DNA of 64,000 bases from Crocinitomix sp. GTDB lineage: Bacteria; Bacteroidota; Bacteroidia; Flavobacteriales_D; Crocinitomicaceae. Made by a program: the position numbers and the translations under genes. The notes under the pieces were generated by a model. That model saw only the letters and a list, made by a program, of their open reading frames with translations. It had not been told where the DNA came from and searched no databases. How positions within the stretch are numbered: the first letter of the stretch is position 1; every line of letters begins with the position of its first letter. This document shows positions 40,965-50,280 of the stretch, piece after piece. Location of the stretch: the NCBI GenBank assembly GCA_013138735.1, contig WTCE01000032.1:27341-91340 (forward strand). The letters are read 5' to 3'.

Positions 40965-43274
40965 TTAGAATTTCAAAGAAACCGCGGCACTTGGCATAAT
41001 TGGTAATTGATATACCTTTTGATTTGTCACACGATTAACGTAGAAAATATTTTGGCGGCTATACATATTAGTAACCCCTGCAACAATTTCCCACTTCATG
41101 TTTTTATGCTTTTCAGGTTCGATTGTCTTTTTCAAGTTCATATCGAAACGGTGATAAGTTGGAAGGCGACCATTATTTTGATTATCGTATAGGAACGTTA
41201 ATTCTGAAGGATTGCCTGAAACGTAGTCATCATCAATTGAGGATATTTCTGGTTCTTCATAAACACCAACTGTTTGTCTAAATGGTAAACCTGAACCTAA
41301 ATTCCAACGTGCTGTTACTTCCCAATCGGCTTTTTTACCGAATGTATACGTACCAATAAAATTGATATTGTGGCGTCTGTCAAATACAGGGGCATATGTT
41401 TCAAAACCATTCCATCTTGTTACCTTACCTAAAGAGTATACTCCCCATAAATAAAGTTTTTCAGAATTATAAGTCAAAACAATATCTCCACCATAAGCTT
41501 GTCCGCTTTCTACGATAAAGTCTTTTTTATACAAATCATCAATTTGTGAATTTACATCAGTGTCTTCATAGATTTTGTTTCGGTTAATGTTTGTCATTTG
41601 TGTAAACCACTTGTAATAAGCTTCAATTTGCAATGAAACATTATCAGATAAATCAACTTCTGTTCCGCCAATTGCATGCCATGCCTTTTGCAGTCCGTTG
41701 TCAATTGGTCTTTCTGAACCATCAGGTTGTACGAAATTTGATGGTAAGTTTTCTGGAGCAGTAATAAAACCATAAAAAAGATTTACCACATCTTTATCAG
41801 AGGTTGTACTTGTAAAGTTTTGTGTATAATATCCACCGGCTGCTTTTATTCTGATAAAGTCAGTTACGTTATATTTCCCACTAAATCTTGGTTCTGCAGT
41901 AACTTGTCCAACGGATGAATAGCCTTGAAAACGAATACTTGGTTCTAAAATCAATCGGCGATTTTTGGTTACGTGTCGGTAACTCACATAAGCTCCTGCT
42001 TCGTTTGTATTTGAGCTTAATTCAATTGGGCGATTCACTTCGTTAAACGTGTTAAAATCAGTTCTAAAAAGGTTGAATCCAAATCCATAATCTAATCGGC
42101 TTTTACCTTCAAGGTAGTATGTGAAATCAAAAGCCATTTCAGCTCCAAAAATTCCACTCGTTCTATCTTGTAAATTTTCTTCTTCTAACTTAATATCGTA
42201 TGACGAAAAGTTCAAACGCCCTTTCATAATCAGCTCTGAATTTTGAGGCACGAAAATAAAATTACTTCCTCCACCGAAACTATTCCATTGCAAGTTTGAA
42301 ATTGCTTGATAGGTTACTTGGTCATTAAATGAAAAACCGAATAAGGTTAATTTATTCGCTGCATCTCCTTTAATTGATAATTTACCATATAAATCATAAA
42401 AGTTAAACGGTAAACCTTCCCCTTCATTAATGTAAGGATAAAGCGCTTTTGAAGTTTGTTCCAATACGGAAGCTTTCCCTGCTAAAACAAACGAAACATT
42501 ATTCGCTTTAGAAATTGGCCCTTCTAATAACAAACTTGAAGTAAACGGTGAGATACCAACTTTTCCGCCGAATCTTTTTGAGTTCCCGTCTCTATATGTT
42601 ATGTCCATGATAGATGAGATACGACCGCCATACTTCGCATTATAACCACCTGTGTAAATATCCGCCGAACGAATTAATTCTGTCTCAAAAACGGAGAAAA
42701 ATCCAATTGAGTGAAATGGATTGTAGATTGTCATACCATCCAATAAAATTTTGTTTTGTATTGGTGTACCACCTCTTACATAAACTTGTCCACCTTGGTC
42801 TCCAGTTGTAACAACACCTGGTACCGTTTGAAAATAACCTGCAATATCGGAAATACCGCCTGTTACTGGTACACGTAAAATATCTTTTTGGGTAATTTTT
42901 ACAACGGAAATTCCTGGATCAATTTTTCGGTCTTTATCGCGCCAATCAACGTTTACTTTTGTTAAAACTTTTCCTGAAACAAGTTCAATTGATAAGTCAA
43001 CAATTCCGCCTGTTGTCACTACAATTTCTTTCTTAAATTCCTCAAACGCACTGGCTCTAACGATTAACACGTAATCTCCTGCCGGAACTTTGGGAATAGA
43101 GAAGATTCCATCTTCATCTGTCATTGAAAACAATTCTGTTCCTGAAAGTGCTACTCTTGCAAAAGGAACTGAGTTTCCATCTTCGTCTCCATTAACAATC
43201 CCTCTAACGGTTCCTTGGGCAAATGTGAAGGTTCCTAATGTCATTAAAAAGATAAGCAGTAAACTTCTATTCAT
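40965..43274 (-). CDS. TonB-dependent outer membrane receptor
   Basis: The start was placed at MNRSLLLIFLMTLGTFTFAQ, which gives a normal signal peptide; the upstream ATG adds 11 residues. The product is 769 residues. A carboxypeptidase-D-like regulatory domain (about 21-105) is followed by a plug domain with SDIAGYFQTVPGVVTTGDQG and GGTPIQNKILLDGMTIYNPF. The barrel has FRYDIKLEEENLQD-like strands and ends VSLKF. It probably imports a siderophore or peptide; substrate unknown. No SusD partner is adjacent. A -7 element (TATATTTG, 43295-43302) lies 20 bp upstream. Confidence 0.9.
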   Translation of the reverse strand: MNRSLLLIFLMTLGTFTFAQGTVRGIVNGDEDGNSVPFARVALSGTELFSMTDEDGIFSIPKVPAGDYVLIVRASAFEEFKKEIVVTTGGIVDLSIELVSGKVLTKVNVDWRDKDRKIDPGISVVKITQKDILRVPVTGGISDIAGYFQTVPGVVTTGDQGGQVYVRGGTPIQNKILLDGMTIYNPFHSIGFFSVFETELIRSADIYTGGYNAKYGGRISSIMDITYRDGNSKRFGGKVGISPFTSSLLLEGPISKANNVSFVLAGKASVLEQTSKALYPYINEGEGLPFNFYDLYGKLSIKGDAANKLTLFGFSFNDQVTYQAISNLQWNSFGGGSNFIFVPQNSELIMKGRLNFSSYDIKLEEENLQDRTSGIFGAEMAFDFTYYLEGKSRLDYGFGFNLFRTDFNTFNEVNRPIELSSNTNEAGAYVSYRHVTKNRRLILEPSIRFQGYSSVGQVTAEPRFSGKYNVTDFIRIKAAGGYYTQNFTSTTSDKDVVNLFYGFITAPENLPSNFVQPDGSERPIDNGLQKAWHAIGGTEVDLSDNVSLQIEAYYKWFTQMTNINRNKIYEDTDVNSQIDDLYKKDFIVESGQAYGGDIVLTYNSEKLYLWGVYSLGKVTRWNGFETYAPVFDRRHNINFIGTYTFGKKADWEVTARWNLGSGLPFRQTVGVYEEPEISSIDDDYVSGNPSELTFLYDNQNNGRLPTYHRFDMNLKKTIEPEKHKNMKWEIVAGVTNMYSRQNIFYVNRVTNQKVYQLPIMPSAAVSLKF

Positions 43275-43294
43275 AAGTATAGATTTTAGAATGT

Positions 43295-43302
43295 CAAATA
43301 TA
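43295..43302 (-). promoter_or_regulatory. Candidate -7 element of the TonB-dependent receptor
   Basis: The minus strand reads TATATTTG, matching TAnnTTTG, 20 bp before the ATG. Confidence 0.4.
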
Positions 43303-43379
43303 GCCATTTAAAAGTTTTTTATAGTGATTTTGTGATTTCGCTTATCCAAGTGTAGCATTCCACTCATAAGCTGCTTTTT

Positions 43380-44387
43380 TCAATGCAATAATTTGTACAC
43401 TAGTTCTTTTAAAAGTTCATTTTCTGGTACGCCTGCATTGTTGACTCCTTTTGCCATTAGGTCGTATTCACGTAGTAAACTAAAGTTGCGTGAAATCACT
43501 TTTGCTGGGTGTTTCCGTTTATTCAGCAACAATTCTTTAGCTGGGTAGGGATGAATTTTAAGCATGGATGCTAATTGTCTTGGGTCTTCGGTTTTAGAAA
43601 AGTGCGCCTTAAATAAACGTTGGTATAGGTTGTGCAAGTTTGCTAAAACAATTGTTATATGGGTTGCTTTTGGGTTTTGACCAAAATAACGCACAATCTT
43701 GTTGGCCTTTAAAACATCTTTTTCAAGAATGGCATTGACCAATTCAAACACGTTATAATCTTTACTAATTCCAATGTGTTTTTCAATGTGCTTTTCATTA
43801 ATTTGGTCTCCTTTTGGCACCAAAATGAAGAGTTTTTCCAATTCATTTGCAATTCTGGAAAGATCATTGCCAATAAACTCTACTAAAAGTGCGGTTGCTT
43901 TGGCAGTAATTTGGTATTTTTTTTCGCTAATATAATTTGTAATCCAGCCGCCTAACTGATATTCTTTGACGCCTTCAGATTCAAATAATATAGCGTTTTT
44001 CTTTAAAATTTTATAAACTCTAGAACGCTTGTCAAATTTCTTGTATTTATAAGCGAAAATCAACACTGTTGACTTTGATGGAGATTCAAAGTATTGTTCG
44101 AAAACTTCCCATTGTGATGACTTTTTATATTCGTGCGCCTCCTTAACAATCACGACTTGTCGCTCGCTCATCATTGGTAACCGTGTGGCTGCATCTAGCA
44201 CATCAATTGGAGCAGTATCTTTGGCGTAAACTATTGTTTGATTAAAATCACGTTCGCCTTCATCTAAAATGGCTGCCGCAGCCAAATCAACAATTTTGTC
44301 AATATAAAAAGCCTCTTCGCCATGCAAAAAATACACAGGTCGCAAGTCTTTATTCTTGATTTGGTTTATGATTTCATCAAACGTCAC
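43380..44387 (-). CDS. holA: DNA polymerase III delta subunit
   Basis: The product is 335 residues, normal for the clamp-loader delta subunit, which opens the sliding clamp during loading. Signatures are the start LRPVYFLHGEEAFYIDKIVD, then RLPMMSERQVVIVKEAHEYK, the C-terminal KDYNVFELVNAILEKDVLKA and HPYPAKELLLNKRKH. It lies 5 bp after der, so the two are cotranscribed. Confidence 0.93.
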   Translation of the reverse strand: MTFDEIINQIKNKDLRPVYFLHGEEAFYIDKIVDLAAAAILDEGERDFNQTIVYAKDTAPIDVLDAATRLPMMSERQVVIVKEAHEYKKSSQWEVFEQYFESPSKSTVLIFAYKYKKFDKRSRVYKILKKNAILFESEGVKEYQLGGWITNYISEKKYQITAKATALLVEFIGNDLSRIANELEKLFILVPKGDQINEKHIEKHIGISKDYNVFELVNAILEKDVLKANKIVRYFGQNPKATHITIVLANLHNLYQRLFKAHFSKTEDPRQLASMLKIHPYPAKELLLNKRKHPAKVISRNFSLLREYDLMAKGVNNAGVPENELLKELVYKLLH

Positions 44388-44392
44388 GCATT

Positions 44393-45703
44393 CTATTTTT
44401 TACGGAAGAAAATTCGAATTGGAACGCCTTCAAAATTATAATGAGCGCGTAATTTATTTTCTAAAAATCGTTTATATGATTCTGGAATATACTGTGGTAA
44501 ATTACAGAAAAAGGCAAATGCTGGCGCATGGGTTGGCAATTGCGTTACAAATTTTATTTTAATATACTTCCCTTTTAATGCTGGTGGCGGATTTTTCTCA
44601 ATGATCGCCAAACAGAAATTATTTAACTCGGAAGTTGGTATTTTTTGGACGCGATTTTCATAAACTTCCATTGCTTTTTCCAAGGCTTTATGCAAGCGTT
44701 GTTTTGTAATTGTAGAAGTAAACAAAATGGGAACATCCTTGAAGGGTGCCAATTGCTCTCGCACCTTATCTTCATATTCTTTGGTAGACATGGTATCTTT
44801 TTCAGAAATCAAATCCCACTTATTGATGAGCACCACAACCCCTTTTCTGTTTTTTTCTATTACATAAAAGATATTCAAATCCTGTTTTTGTATCCCTTCT
44901 GTTGCGTCCACCATAAAAATGCAGACATCAGAATATTCAATACTTCTTATTGAACGGATAACGGAATAAAATTCAAGATCTTCATGTACTTTACTCTTCT
45001 TACGAATCCCAGCGGTATCAATCAATTTAAAATCAAACCCGAAAAGGTTAAATCGTGTATCAATAGAGTCGCGCGTAGTTCCAGAAATTGGCGTAACAAT
45101 ATTACGCTCTTCTCCTGTTATGGCATTAATGAAGGATGATTTCCCAACATTCGGCTTACCTACAACGGCAATTCTTGGAATCCCCGAATCATCATCAGGA
45201 GCCTCTTCCACGGTGAAGTTTTCCACTAAACTGTCTAATAATTCACCTGTACCAGAGCCATTATTTGCAGAAATATTAAATATTTCCTTCACGCCTAATG
45301 AATAAAATTCGAAAGCATCATTCGCACGTGCTGAATTGTCAACCTTATTGGCCACCAATAAAAATGGTTTTTTGCTTTTTCTTAGCAGATTCATTACTGA
45401 TTCATCTAAATCAGCAATCCCCACCGTAACGTCTACTACAAATAGAATTACGCCAGCCTCTTCAATTGCAATTTCAACTTGCTTTCTGATTTCTTCCTCA
45501 AAAATATCATCAGACCCTTGAACATATCCGCCCGTATCAATCACACTAAATTCAACTCCATTCCAATCAGAAGTGCCGTAAATTCTATCACGAGTTACAC
45601 CGCTAATCTCTTCTACAATGGCTGTTCTGCTGCCAGTTAACCTATTGAAAAGTGTTGATTTCCCAACATTCGGCCTTCCTACTATCGCTACTATATTTGA
45701 CAT
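44393..45703 (-). CDS. der: Ribosome biogenesis GTPase Der (EngA)
   Basis: The product is 436 residues with two tandem GTPase domains. The first has [12 protein letters not shown] (G1, about 8-19), DTGGY (G3) and NKVD (G4). The second has [12 protein letters not shown] (about 182), DTAGI and NKWD. The C-terminal KH-like domain ends with [14 protein letters not shown]. It is needed for 50S ribosomal subunit assembly. It forms an apparent minus-strand group with era upstream and holA downstream. Confidence 0.97.
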   Translation of the reverse strand: MSNIVAIVGRPNVGKSTLFNRLTGSRTAIVEEISGVTRDRIYGTSDWNGVEFSVIDTGGYVQGSDDIFEEEIRKQVEIAIEEAGVILFVVDVTVGIADLDESVMNLLRKSKKPFLLVANKVDNSARANDAFEFYSLGVKEIFNISANNGSGTGELLDSLVENFTVEEAPDDDSGIPRIAVVGKPNVGKSSFINAITGEERNIVTPISGTTRDSIDTRFNLFGFDFKLIDTAGIRKKSKVHEDLEFYSVIRSIRSIEYSDVCIFMVDATEGIQKQDLNIFYVIEKNRKGVVVLINKWDLISEKDTMSTKEYEDKVREQLAPFKDVPILFTSTITKQRLHKALEKAMEVYENRVQKIPTSELNNFCLAIIEKNPPPALKGKYIKIKFVTQLPTHAPAFAFFCNLPQYIPESYKRFLENKLRAHYNFEGVPIRIFFRKK

Positions 45704-45819
45704 GTTTTTTTTTAATCTTTAGTCGCCTCTCGCTGTGCTTGAGGAGTGTATTGTGTTATGTGTTAAGTGTAAAGTTTGTGTTATGTTAAGACAATTCTCT
45801 TAAAACTATACACTGTACA

Positions 45820-46695
45820 TCAATAACCGTATCCTTGTAATTTTCGGTCGCTTTCGCGCCAATCTTTGTCCACTTTTACAAAAAGTTCTAAGTGAACGTG
45901 TTTATCAATAAATTTTTGAATATCCTTTCTGGCAGCTATTCCAACGTGCTTAATTTTCTCACCTTGATGCCCAATAATAATTCCTTTTTGCGTTTTACGT
46001 TCCACATAAATGATGGCACGAATTCGCACTATTTTTTCGTCTTCTATATATTCTTCTACCTCAACTTGCGTTGCATAGGGTATTTCTTTCTTATAATTCA
46101 TGAAGATTTTTTCACGAATCATTTCGCTAATAAAAAAACGCAACGGTCGATCTGTCAATGAATCTTTATCATAAAAAGCGGGGCTTTCTGGAATAAGTTC
46201 CAAAATTCTTGCCCAAATCGGCTCCATATTAAATCCTTCTAGGGCAGAAATTGGTAGAATCTCAGCTTTAGGCATCATTTCATGCCAATAAGCAATTTTA
46301 GATTCAATCTTTTCTTGATCTCCTTGATCAATTTTATTGATTAGTAATAAAATTGGAATGTTCGTTTTTTGCAAACGTTCAAACGTGGCTTTATGATTTA
46401 AACCTGTTTCATAAATATCTGTCACAAAAAGAATTACATCTGCATCTTTCAATGCCGAGTTGACAAATTGCATCATGCTTTCGTGCAACTTATAATGCGG
46501 ATCTAGTACCCCTGGGGTATCGGAAAAACAGACTTGATAATCTTCCTTGTTAACAATCCCCAAAATTCTATGCCGAGTTGTTTGCGCCTTTGATGTTATG
46601 ATCGAAAGTTTTTCTCCAACCAATTGATTCATCAAGGTTGACTTACCAACGTTTGGACTACCAATTATATTTACAAAACCTGATTTGTGGCTCAT
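45820..46695 (-). CDS. era: GTPase Era
   Basis: The product is 291 residues. The N-terminal GTPase domain has [12 protein letters not shown] (G1), DTPGVLDPHYKLHESMM (G3) and NKID (G4). The C-terminal KH RNA-binding domain has IIIGHQGEKIKHVGIAARKD. It binds 16S rRNA during 30S maturation. It lies 116 bp upstream of der, probably within the same transcript. A -7 like TATCTTTG (46792-46799) lies 97 bp before the ATG. Confidence 0.97.
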   Translation of the reverse strand: MSHKSGFVNIIGSPNVGKSTLMNQLVGEKLSIITSKAQTTRHRILGIVNKEDYQVCFSDTPGVLDPHYKLHESMMQFVNSALKDADVILFVTDIYETGLNHKATFERLQKTNIPILLLINKIDQGDQEKIESKIAYWHEMMPKAEILPISALEGFNMEPIWARILELIPESPAFYDKDSLTDRPLRFFISEMIREKIFMNYKKEIPYATQVEVEEYIEDEKIVRIRAIIYVERKTQKGIIIGHQGEKIKHVGIAARKDIQKFIDKHVHLELFVKVDKDWRESDRKLQGYGY

Positions 46696-46893
46696 CTTTC
46701 TACTAATTTACAAAACTTAAGGAAATACTTTGCTTTTCGACTAAGTTTCACCCCTTTATAATTGTTTCCAATTGAGGTTTAAAATTTTGCGCAAAGATAT
46801 CAATTTAATGATGAATGACCAGTTTTTACTGATTATAAAGAAAGTTCAGTAGCTGATGTATGTCAAGCGCTGAATTATAAAGGTATTACCTCA

Positions 46894-48204
46894 TTATGAT
46901 CTTTCATATCGACAACAGGCATGCAGTTTTTTATAGGCCTTTTTAGAAGCTTTGTACCCTTCTGAATCATGGCCAATATCTGCTAATTTTTGTTGGATTT
47001 TATTCAAACTAATTTTGTTATTATCAAACCTAACAGTTAGCATCTTACTTTCAACATTCCAAGTTGCTTCAGATATCCCTTCAGTTTTTTCGAGCATTGA
47101 TTCAATTCGATTTTTGCACATATCGCAATTACCCCAAACTTTAAACGTGTGCTCCTCAATTGCACCAGCTTCTTCAACAAATGTTTTCGACTCAACGAAT
47201 ACTACTGAATCTATCTCAGGTTCTTTAACAAAGAAGCGATAGGAAAGACCTGCTGTGAATTGATATTCAGAACCTACTTGCACTCCCTCCACATGCTGAT
47301 ATAGCGGGATTTCCGATAATGCGAAAATAGATAGCGATTTATACGTGTAACTAATCTGAGGAACAAAGAATAATTTTCTGCTTCCAGTAGATGTCATGTC
47401 AATATTATAAAGGGCGAGCATATTAACATCTTCATGTGCACTCATTTTCATTATATATTCTCCTTTGATTTGACCAGTTAATCCTATTTTTTTGAAAATA
47501 GTTGTCCCTGCAAAAACTCCTAAACTAGCATAATCTCCAAATTTTTGCCCAAGAGAATTCCATCCTTTTTTAATATACAAGGCACTTGCGAATAGCCTCA
47601 AATTTCTACTCGGATACCCTTTAAAGAAAAAAGAATAAAACATAAAATCATTTGAACCATTTGTGGTTTGAACCGTCGGAGGTGCGGTAGCATAATACTC
47701 TTGTCCAGTGACAGGACTGGTAAAAACCAATGATGAATCATTATGTGAACCTATTGGGATTTTTAATCCTAAACCTAGAGAAAGTTCAGTTGTATTAAGT
47801 CCACTTGTCTTATTGAAAACACTATATCTTGGAAGAATAATCAAATCTCCAAACCCTTTTGAAACAGTTGAATGTTCCATATTGAGTTCTAGTAAAGTTT
47901 TATCCAGAAAATAGCCGCTAGCAACAGACATTGTTAATTTATCACTTAAGCCATAATCCGCTCTGAAAAACAAATAATTACTGGTTAAATTGCCAAAAAG
48001 CGCAGTAGTGTCTGCCCTGCCAGTAAAAAAATTATTTGACCTAGAATATTGATGGGTAAAAGCGACCTCCATTTGTCCTTTTTGAAGAACGCCAGTAGTC
48101 GCACCTCCAGACAAAGGACTTCCCGATCCTCCTGAACAACAACCTTGCGCATTCACTAAACCAGGAGAAAACGCAATACAAGCAAAAATAAATAATTGGC
48201 GCAT
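46894..48204 (-). CDS. Outer membrane barrel fused to heavy-metal-associated (HMA) domain
   Basis: The product is 436 residues. A signal peptide (to about 19) is followed by a Cys/Gly-rich start (QGCCSGGSGSPLSGG). A beta-barrel-like region (about 38-335) contains repeated strands ending in 'F'. The C-terminal HMA domain (about 350-415) has the metal-binding motif GNCDMCKNRIESML. A short tail ends HACCRYERS, also Cys-rich. HMA domains bind Cu, Hg or similar soft metals and usually sit in the cytoplasm or periplasm, so fusion to a barrel suggests an outer-membrane metal handling or sensing protein. It lies 11 bp after the thioredoxin-like gene, so the pair is an operon. Confidence 0.75.
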   Translation of the reverse strand: MRQLFIFACIAFSPGLVNAQGCCSGGSGSPLSGGATTGVLQKGQMEVAFTHQYSRSNNFFTGRADTTALFGNLTSNYLFFRADYGLSDKLTMSVASGYFLDKTLLELNMEHSTVSKGFGDLIILPRYSVFNKTSGLNTTELSLGLGLKIPIGSHNDSSLVFTSPVTGQEYYATAPPTVQTTNGSNDFMFYSFFFKGYPSRNLRLFASALYIKKGWNSLGQKFGDYASLGVFAGTTIFKKIGLTGQIKGEYIMKMSAHEDVNMLALYNIDMTSTGSRKLFFVPQISYTYKSLSIFALSEIPLYQHVEGVQVGSEYQFTAGLSYRFFVKEPEIDSVVFVESKTFVEEAGAIEEHTFKVWGNCDMCKNRIESMLEKTEGISEATWNVESKMLTVRFDNNKISLNKIQQKLADIGHDSEGYKASKKAYKKLHACCRYERS

Positions 48205-48215
48205 AATGACTTTTT

Positions 48216-49004
48216 TTATCTAGAAACAATAAACTTCACAGTTACTGCAGAGGTATTCGTTTTTACTTTTATGAAATACATACCTTCCGCAAAATTTGTC
48301 ACATCAATTGAACGATTAAAACTACCCACTCCCTGAGCATCAAAAATTAACGACTCAATCAAAACTCCAGTACAGTTATAAATTTCAACATCAACAGAAG
48401 AAGCTTCAGGAAGAGTATATGACAAATTCATCTTGTTTTTTGACGGATTTGGATAGAGACTAAGGTCTAATATTGGATCATTCTCCACAACACTAGAAAC
48501 ACATCCTTCTGCAGACAAAGCTTCTTCGATTGCAGCTTGAATATCATCATAAGACACACTTAGGTTGCCATTGTAAAACACTTTATGACCAGTACATCCT
48601 AAAACCACAATTTTAGGCATTCCTGGGATACCATAATCGTCCATACTTATTGCTGCATCAGAAAAATATGCATCAACGTGAGCAAAGCCATTAGATTCGC
48701 CCCACGCTACAATTGTAGCGCAATCCGTATCAGCATAATCATCTACCAAATAACACTTAACTCTATCGGCATGGCTTGTATTAAAACTATAAACGGCGTC
48801 TTGAGCAGTTAAACAAGGTGCAATACAACTAAAACACGGCATTGTCCATGCAATTACAATTACTTTACCATCATCCAGTTCATCAAATAAATTGTGTGTA
48901 GTTCCAGAGCAATCATCAACTGTAAAATCTGTAGCAGTAGTTTGACTAGTCGAGGCGAAACTAAGGCAAAATAGTGCGCCAATTAATAGTGTGTTTTTTA
49001 TCAT
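48216..49004 (-). CDS. Secreted thioredoxin-like protein with type A T9SS sorting domain
   Basis: The start was placed at MIKNTLLIGALFCLSFASTS for a proper signal peptide; the earlier in-frame start adds 14 residues. The product is 262 residues. The thioredoxin-like domain (about 25-165) has a CFSCIAPC cluster after VIVIAWTMP, where CxxC is normally found, and GIPGMPKIVVLG as the cis-Pro loop. The sorting domain (about 185-262, LDLSLYPNPSKNKMNLSYTL, FAEGMYFIKVKT) directs export by the type IX system. It heads an operon with the barrel-HMA protein; together they may handle metals or thiols at the surface (inference). Confidence 0.8.
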   Translation of the reverse strand: MIKNTLLIGALFCLSFASTSQTTATDFTVDDCSGTTHNLFDELDDGKVIVIAWTMPCFSCIAPCLTAQDAVYSFNTSHADRVKCYLVDDYADTDCATIVAWGESNGFAHVDAYFSDAAISMDDYGIPGMPKIVVLGCTGHKVFYNGNLSVSYDDIQAAIEEALSAEGCVSSVVENDPILDLSLYPNPSKNKMNLSYTLPEASSVDVEIYNCTGVLIESLIFDAQGVGSFNRSIDVTNFAEGMYFIKVKTNTSAVTVKFIVSR

Positions 49005-49348
49005 TTCTATTGTTTTTAGACCAACCCATTGAGAGCAGGTATTCACAAATTTTTACACATTCAAGATAGATTCAAATAATTAAATTGACATGTTTTACAT
49101 TACAAAGATATTCCAAAGCATGAGCTCATTCATGAGCTAAATCATGCCCAAAGCCAGTCAATATCGACTGAAGCACAAGACCTTACCTCTCCGCCCTTAA
49201 AAACAAACAATTTATATAGGATTAGGAACTCTCTTCAAAATAAAGGCAATATTGAACACCTACTAACCCAAACTTCTACACTCCCTGTCAATAAGGCGTT
49301 TTAGACTCAAAATCATAAACCCTGATAACAATAGAAATTAGACAATTT
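49005..49348. promoter_or_regulatory. Gene-free upstream region with candidate promoter and operator
   Basis: The minus strand reads TATCTTTG at 49103-49110, a -7 like element. An inverted repeat AGCTCAT-TC-ATGAGCT (49123-49138) overlaps the expected -33 zone, so a regulator could act here. The rest of the 344 bp holds nothing recognisable. Confidence 0.45.
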
Positions 49349-50131
49349 TCACCACCAATTGGCTTTTGGGTTGAAAATTTTATCTAAAGCGCGGTATAAT
49401 TTGGGATGAGCATTGCGCATTTCATTGGGGCTTTCGAAATAGAATTCACCGGTGGCTGCAAGGAACTCAGCAGGATTTGCTTTTGCGTATTCTCTTATTG
49501 AAACATGATTTATTCCAATTTTTTTAGATTTGTCTGCAACTAATTGTAACCAAGGTTCAATATCTGCCTCTTCCATCAACTCTTCTAAAACACCATCAAC
49601 TAAGCCATCTTGCATATCCATTAAGTGAATAAATTCATGGATGGCCACATTTTTATTATCATTATCAATATGGAATCCTTTGTATAAAGCCCTACGTGAA
49701 AGCCACAATTGTCCTTCCATTTCTCCCCAACCAACTAAGCCACTTGCCATTTGATCTGTTTCTGGAATTTGAAACCTTTCTGGAAAAACAACTATTAGTT
49801 CGAGCTTCTTATAATGCCATTTCACTAATCTATATGTAGGTATTACTGCACCAGCCGCAATGAGTATTCGATCTAAATCTGTGACTTTAATGTCAGCACC
49901 TGCAATTTTATAATTGAGTAAAAATATATGAATTTCTTTTTCAAAATCTTTGCGAATAGCAGAAGACAAACGTTGATAATAGGGCACGCGCTTTTCCAAT
50001 ATAATGCGCCACTCCTCTGGGAATTCACGATCAGGCATTCTACGGTAGACTCTTTGCTTTTTTTTCATTCGCAAATAAGCAATCACCAACATGCCAGCTA
50101 GCAATAATCCGTAAAACCAATATTCGTTCAT
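49349..50131 (-). CDS. mtfA: Zinc metallopeptidase, MtfA family (M90)
   Basis: The product is 260 residues with an N-terminal transmembrane helix (about 4-19). The M90 domain has YYQRLSSAIRKDFEKEIHIF, AAGAVIPTYRLVKWHYKKLE, and the zinc-binding HExxH in NVAIHEFIHLMDMQDG (H-E-F-I-H). Downstream Glu is supplied in EYAKANPAEFLAATGEFYFE. E. coli MtfA binds Mlc and affects glucose uptake; the role in Bacteroidota is not established. It is monocistronic and divergent from the LodA gene. Confidence 0.87.
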   Translation of the reverse strand: MNEYWFYGLLLAGMLVIAYLRMKKKQRVYRRMPDREFPEEWRIILEKRVPYYQRLSSAIRKDFEKEIHIFLLNYKIAGADIKVTDLDRILIAAGAVIPTYRLVKWHYKKLELIVVFPERFQIPETDQMASGLVGWGEMEGQLWLSRRALYKGFHIDNDNKNVAIHEFIHLMDMQDGLVDGVLEELMEEADIEPWLQLVADKSKKIGINHVSIREYAKANPAEFLAATGEFYFESPNEMRNAHPKLYRALDKIFNPKANWW

Positions 50132-50280
50132 AATGAAGTTATCTAAGACTTGCCAAGATAATTTTTTAAATGAATTCTGAAACTATAATGCTGCTTTTCA
50201 ATTTTCAAAACAGGTATTATTACGCTTAAACAATCCAAGCATTACGCCTAGTTTTAAGCTAAATATATAAAACATTAACC

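Noticed and set aside
49123..49138. Terminator for the mtfA region
   Set aside because: The stem is AT/GC-mixed with no T run on either side; placement at a -33 zone fits an operator better.
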